The position numbers and the translations under genes are program-made. DNA of 64,000 bases, from contig NC_092587.1 of the NCBI RefSeq assembly GCF_047663525.1, positions 146,498,001 through 146,562,000 of the forward strand, given 5' to 3'. The stretch's first letter is position 1; every line of letters begins with the position of its first letter. The DNA is from Anas platyrhynchos (lineage: Eukaryota; Chordata; Aves; Anseriformes; Anatidae). Shown here piece after piece: positions 63,907 to 64,000 of the stretch. Below the pieces are notes generated by a model that did no database searches, was not told the origin of the DNA, and saw only the letters and a list, made by a program, of their open reading frames with translations.

Positions 63907-64000
63907 GGACACTTCTGAGATTGTTTTTTACAGATCACATTTTTTACAGGCTACATCCAAGTGGTTCTTTGTGGCCCTAAAATCAGAACCGAATCACATA

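Larger units (their letters stand above)
61061..64000. other. NAXD: NAXD intron to the window edge
   Basis: I looked for the next NAXD exon (expected VLVCSQEG...CGGQGDLLSG-like coding) and did not find it. The stretch holds the short CR1 terminus and the A26 run. Confidence 0.65.

Noticed and set aside
1..64000. CRISPR arrays, tRNA or rRNA genes, insertion sequences, phage or operon features
   Set aside because: None seen. The exon-intron structure and CR1 repeats show vertebrate nuclear DNA, and no cloverleaf or rRNA-like stretch was recognised.

Overview
The window looks like one stretch of a bird (or at least sauropsid) nuclear genome. The reasons are small exons separated by kilobase introns with GT-AG borders, one strong CpG island, and several degenerate CR1 LINE fragments, one of them ending in the octamer-like ATTCTATG tail. 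There are no operons, ribosome binding sites or bacterial features.

Layout. Positions 1 to about 25,860 are AT-rich with no gene I can recognise. They hold microsatellites, CR1 fragments at about 8.56, 13.47 and 22.65 kb, two perfect short hairpins near 2.3 and 2.6 kb, and an exact CTCF core motif near 4.93 kb. A CpG island at about 25.87-27.98 kb is the promoter region. From there to the right edge the window is occupied by NAXD, the ATP-dependent (S)-NAD(P)H-hydrate dehydratase gene, on the + strand. I can place eight coding exons: 26278-26353, 32479-32629, 33939-33984, 35738-35826, 47757-47865, 60331-60381, 60462-60566 and 60940-61060. All junction phases agree. The gene is cut by the window: about 90-100 C-terminal residues, including the expected GGQGD ATP-site motif, are not found before 64,000.

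The most interesting feature lies inside NAXD intron 1. Two exons (27147-27708 or a 5'-extended form from 26902, and 28753-29124) encode a Myb/SANT-like (trihelix-type) DNA-binding domain, an acidic/proline-rich linker, a basic nuclear-localisation-like cluster and a coiled coil. Every splice border is phase 1, the same phase as the NAXD exon 1/exon 2 junction. The pair can therefore splice in frame into the NAXD catalytic core, giving a predicted SANT-NAXD fusion. It could also end on its own through a weak-donor read-through stop at 29163 with AATAAA signals. A second potential acceptor at 26901 would also let the mitochondrial-type first exon join in frame to the SANT exon. One CpG island could thus feed three protein types: mitochondrial NAXD, a standalone SANT protein and a nuclear SANT-NAXD fusion. 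The phases and splice sites are read from the sequence; use of these isoforms is inference.

The rest of the gene body is intron: simple repeats, a CR1 at 44.5 kb, an isolated GC-rich patch near 46.6 kb and an unexplained ORF-dense block at about 49.96-52.39 kb. In mammals the neighbours of NAXD are RAB20 (upstream, opposite strand) and CARS2 (downstream); I found neither here.
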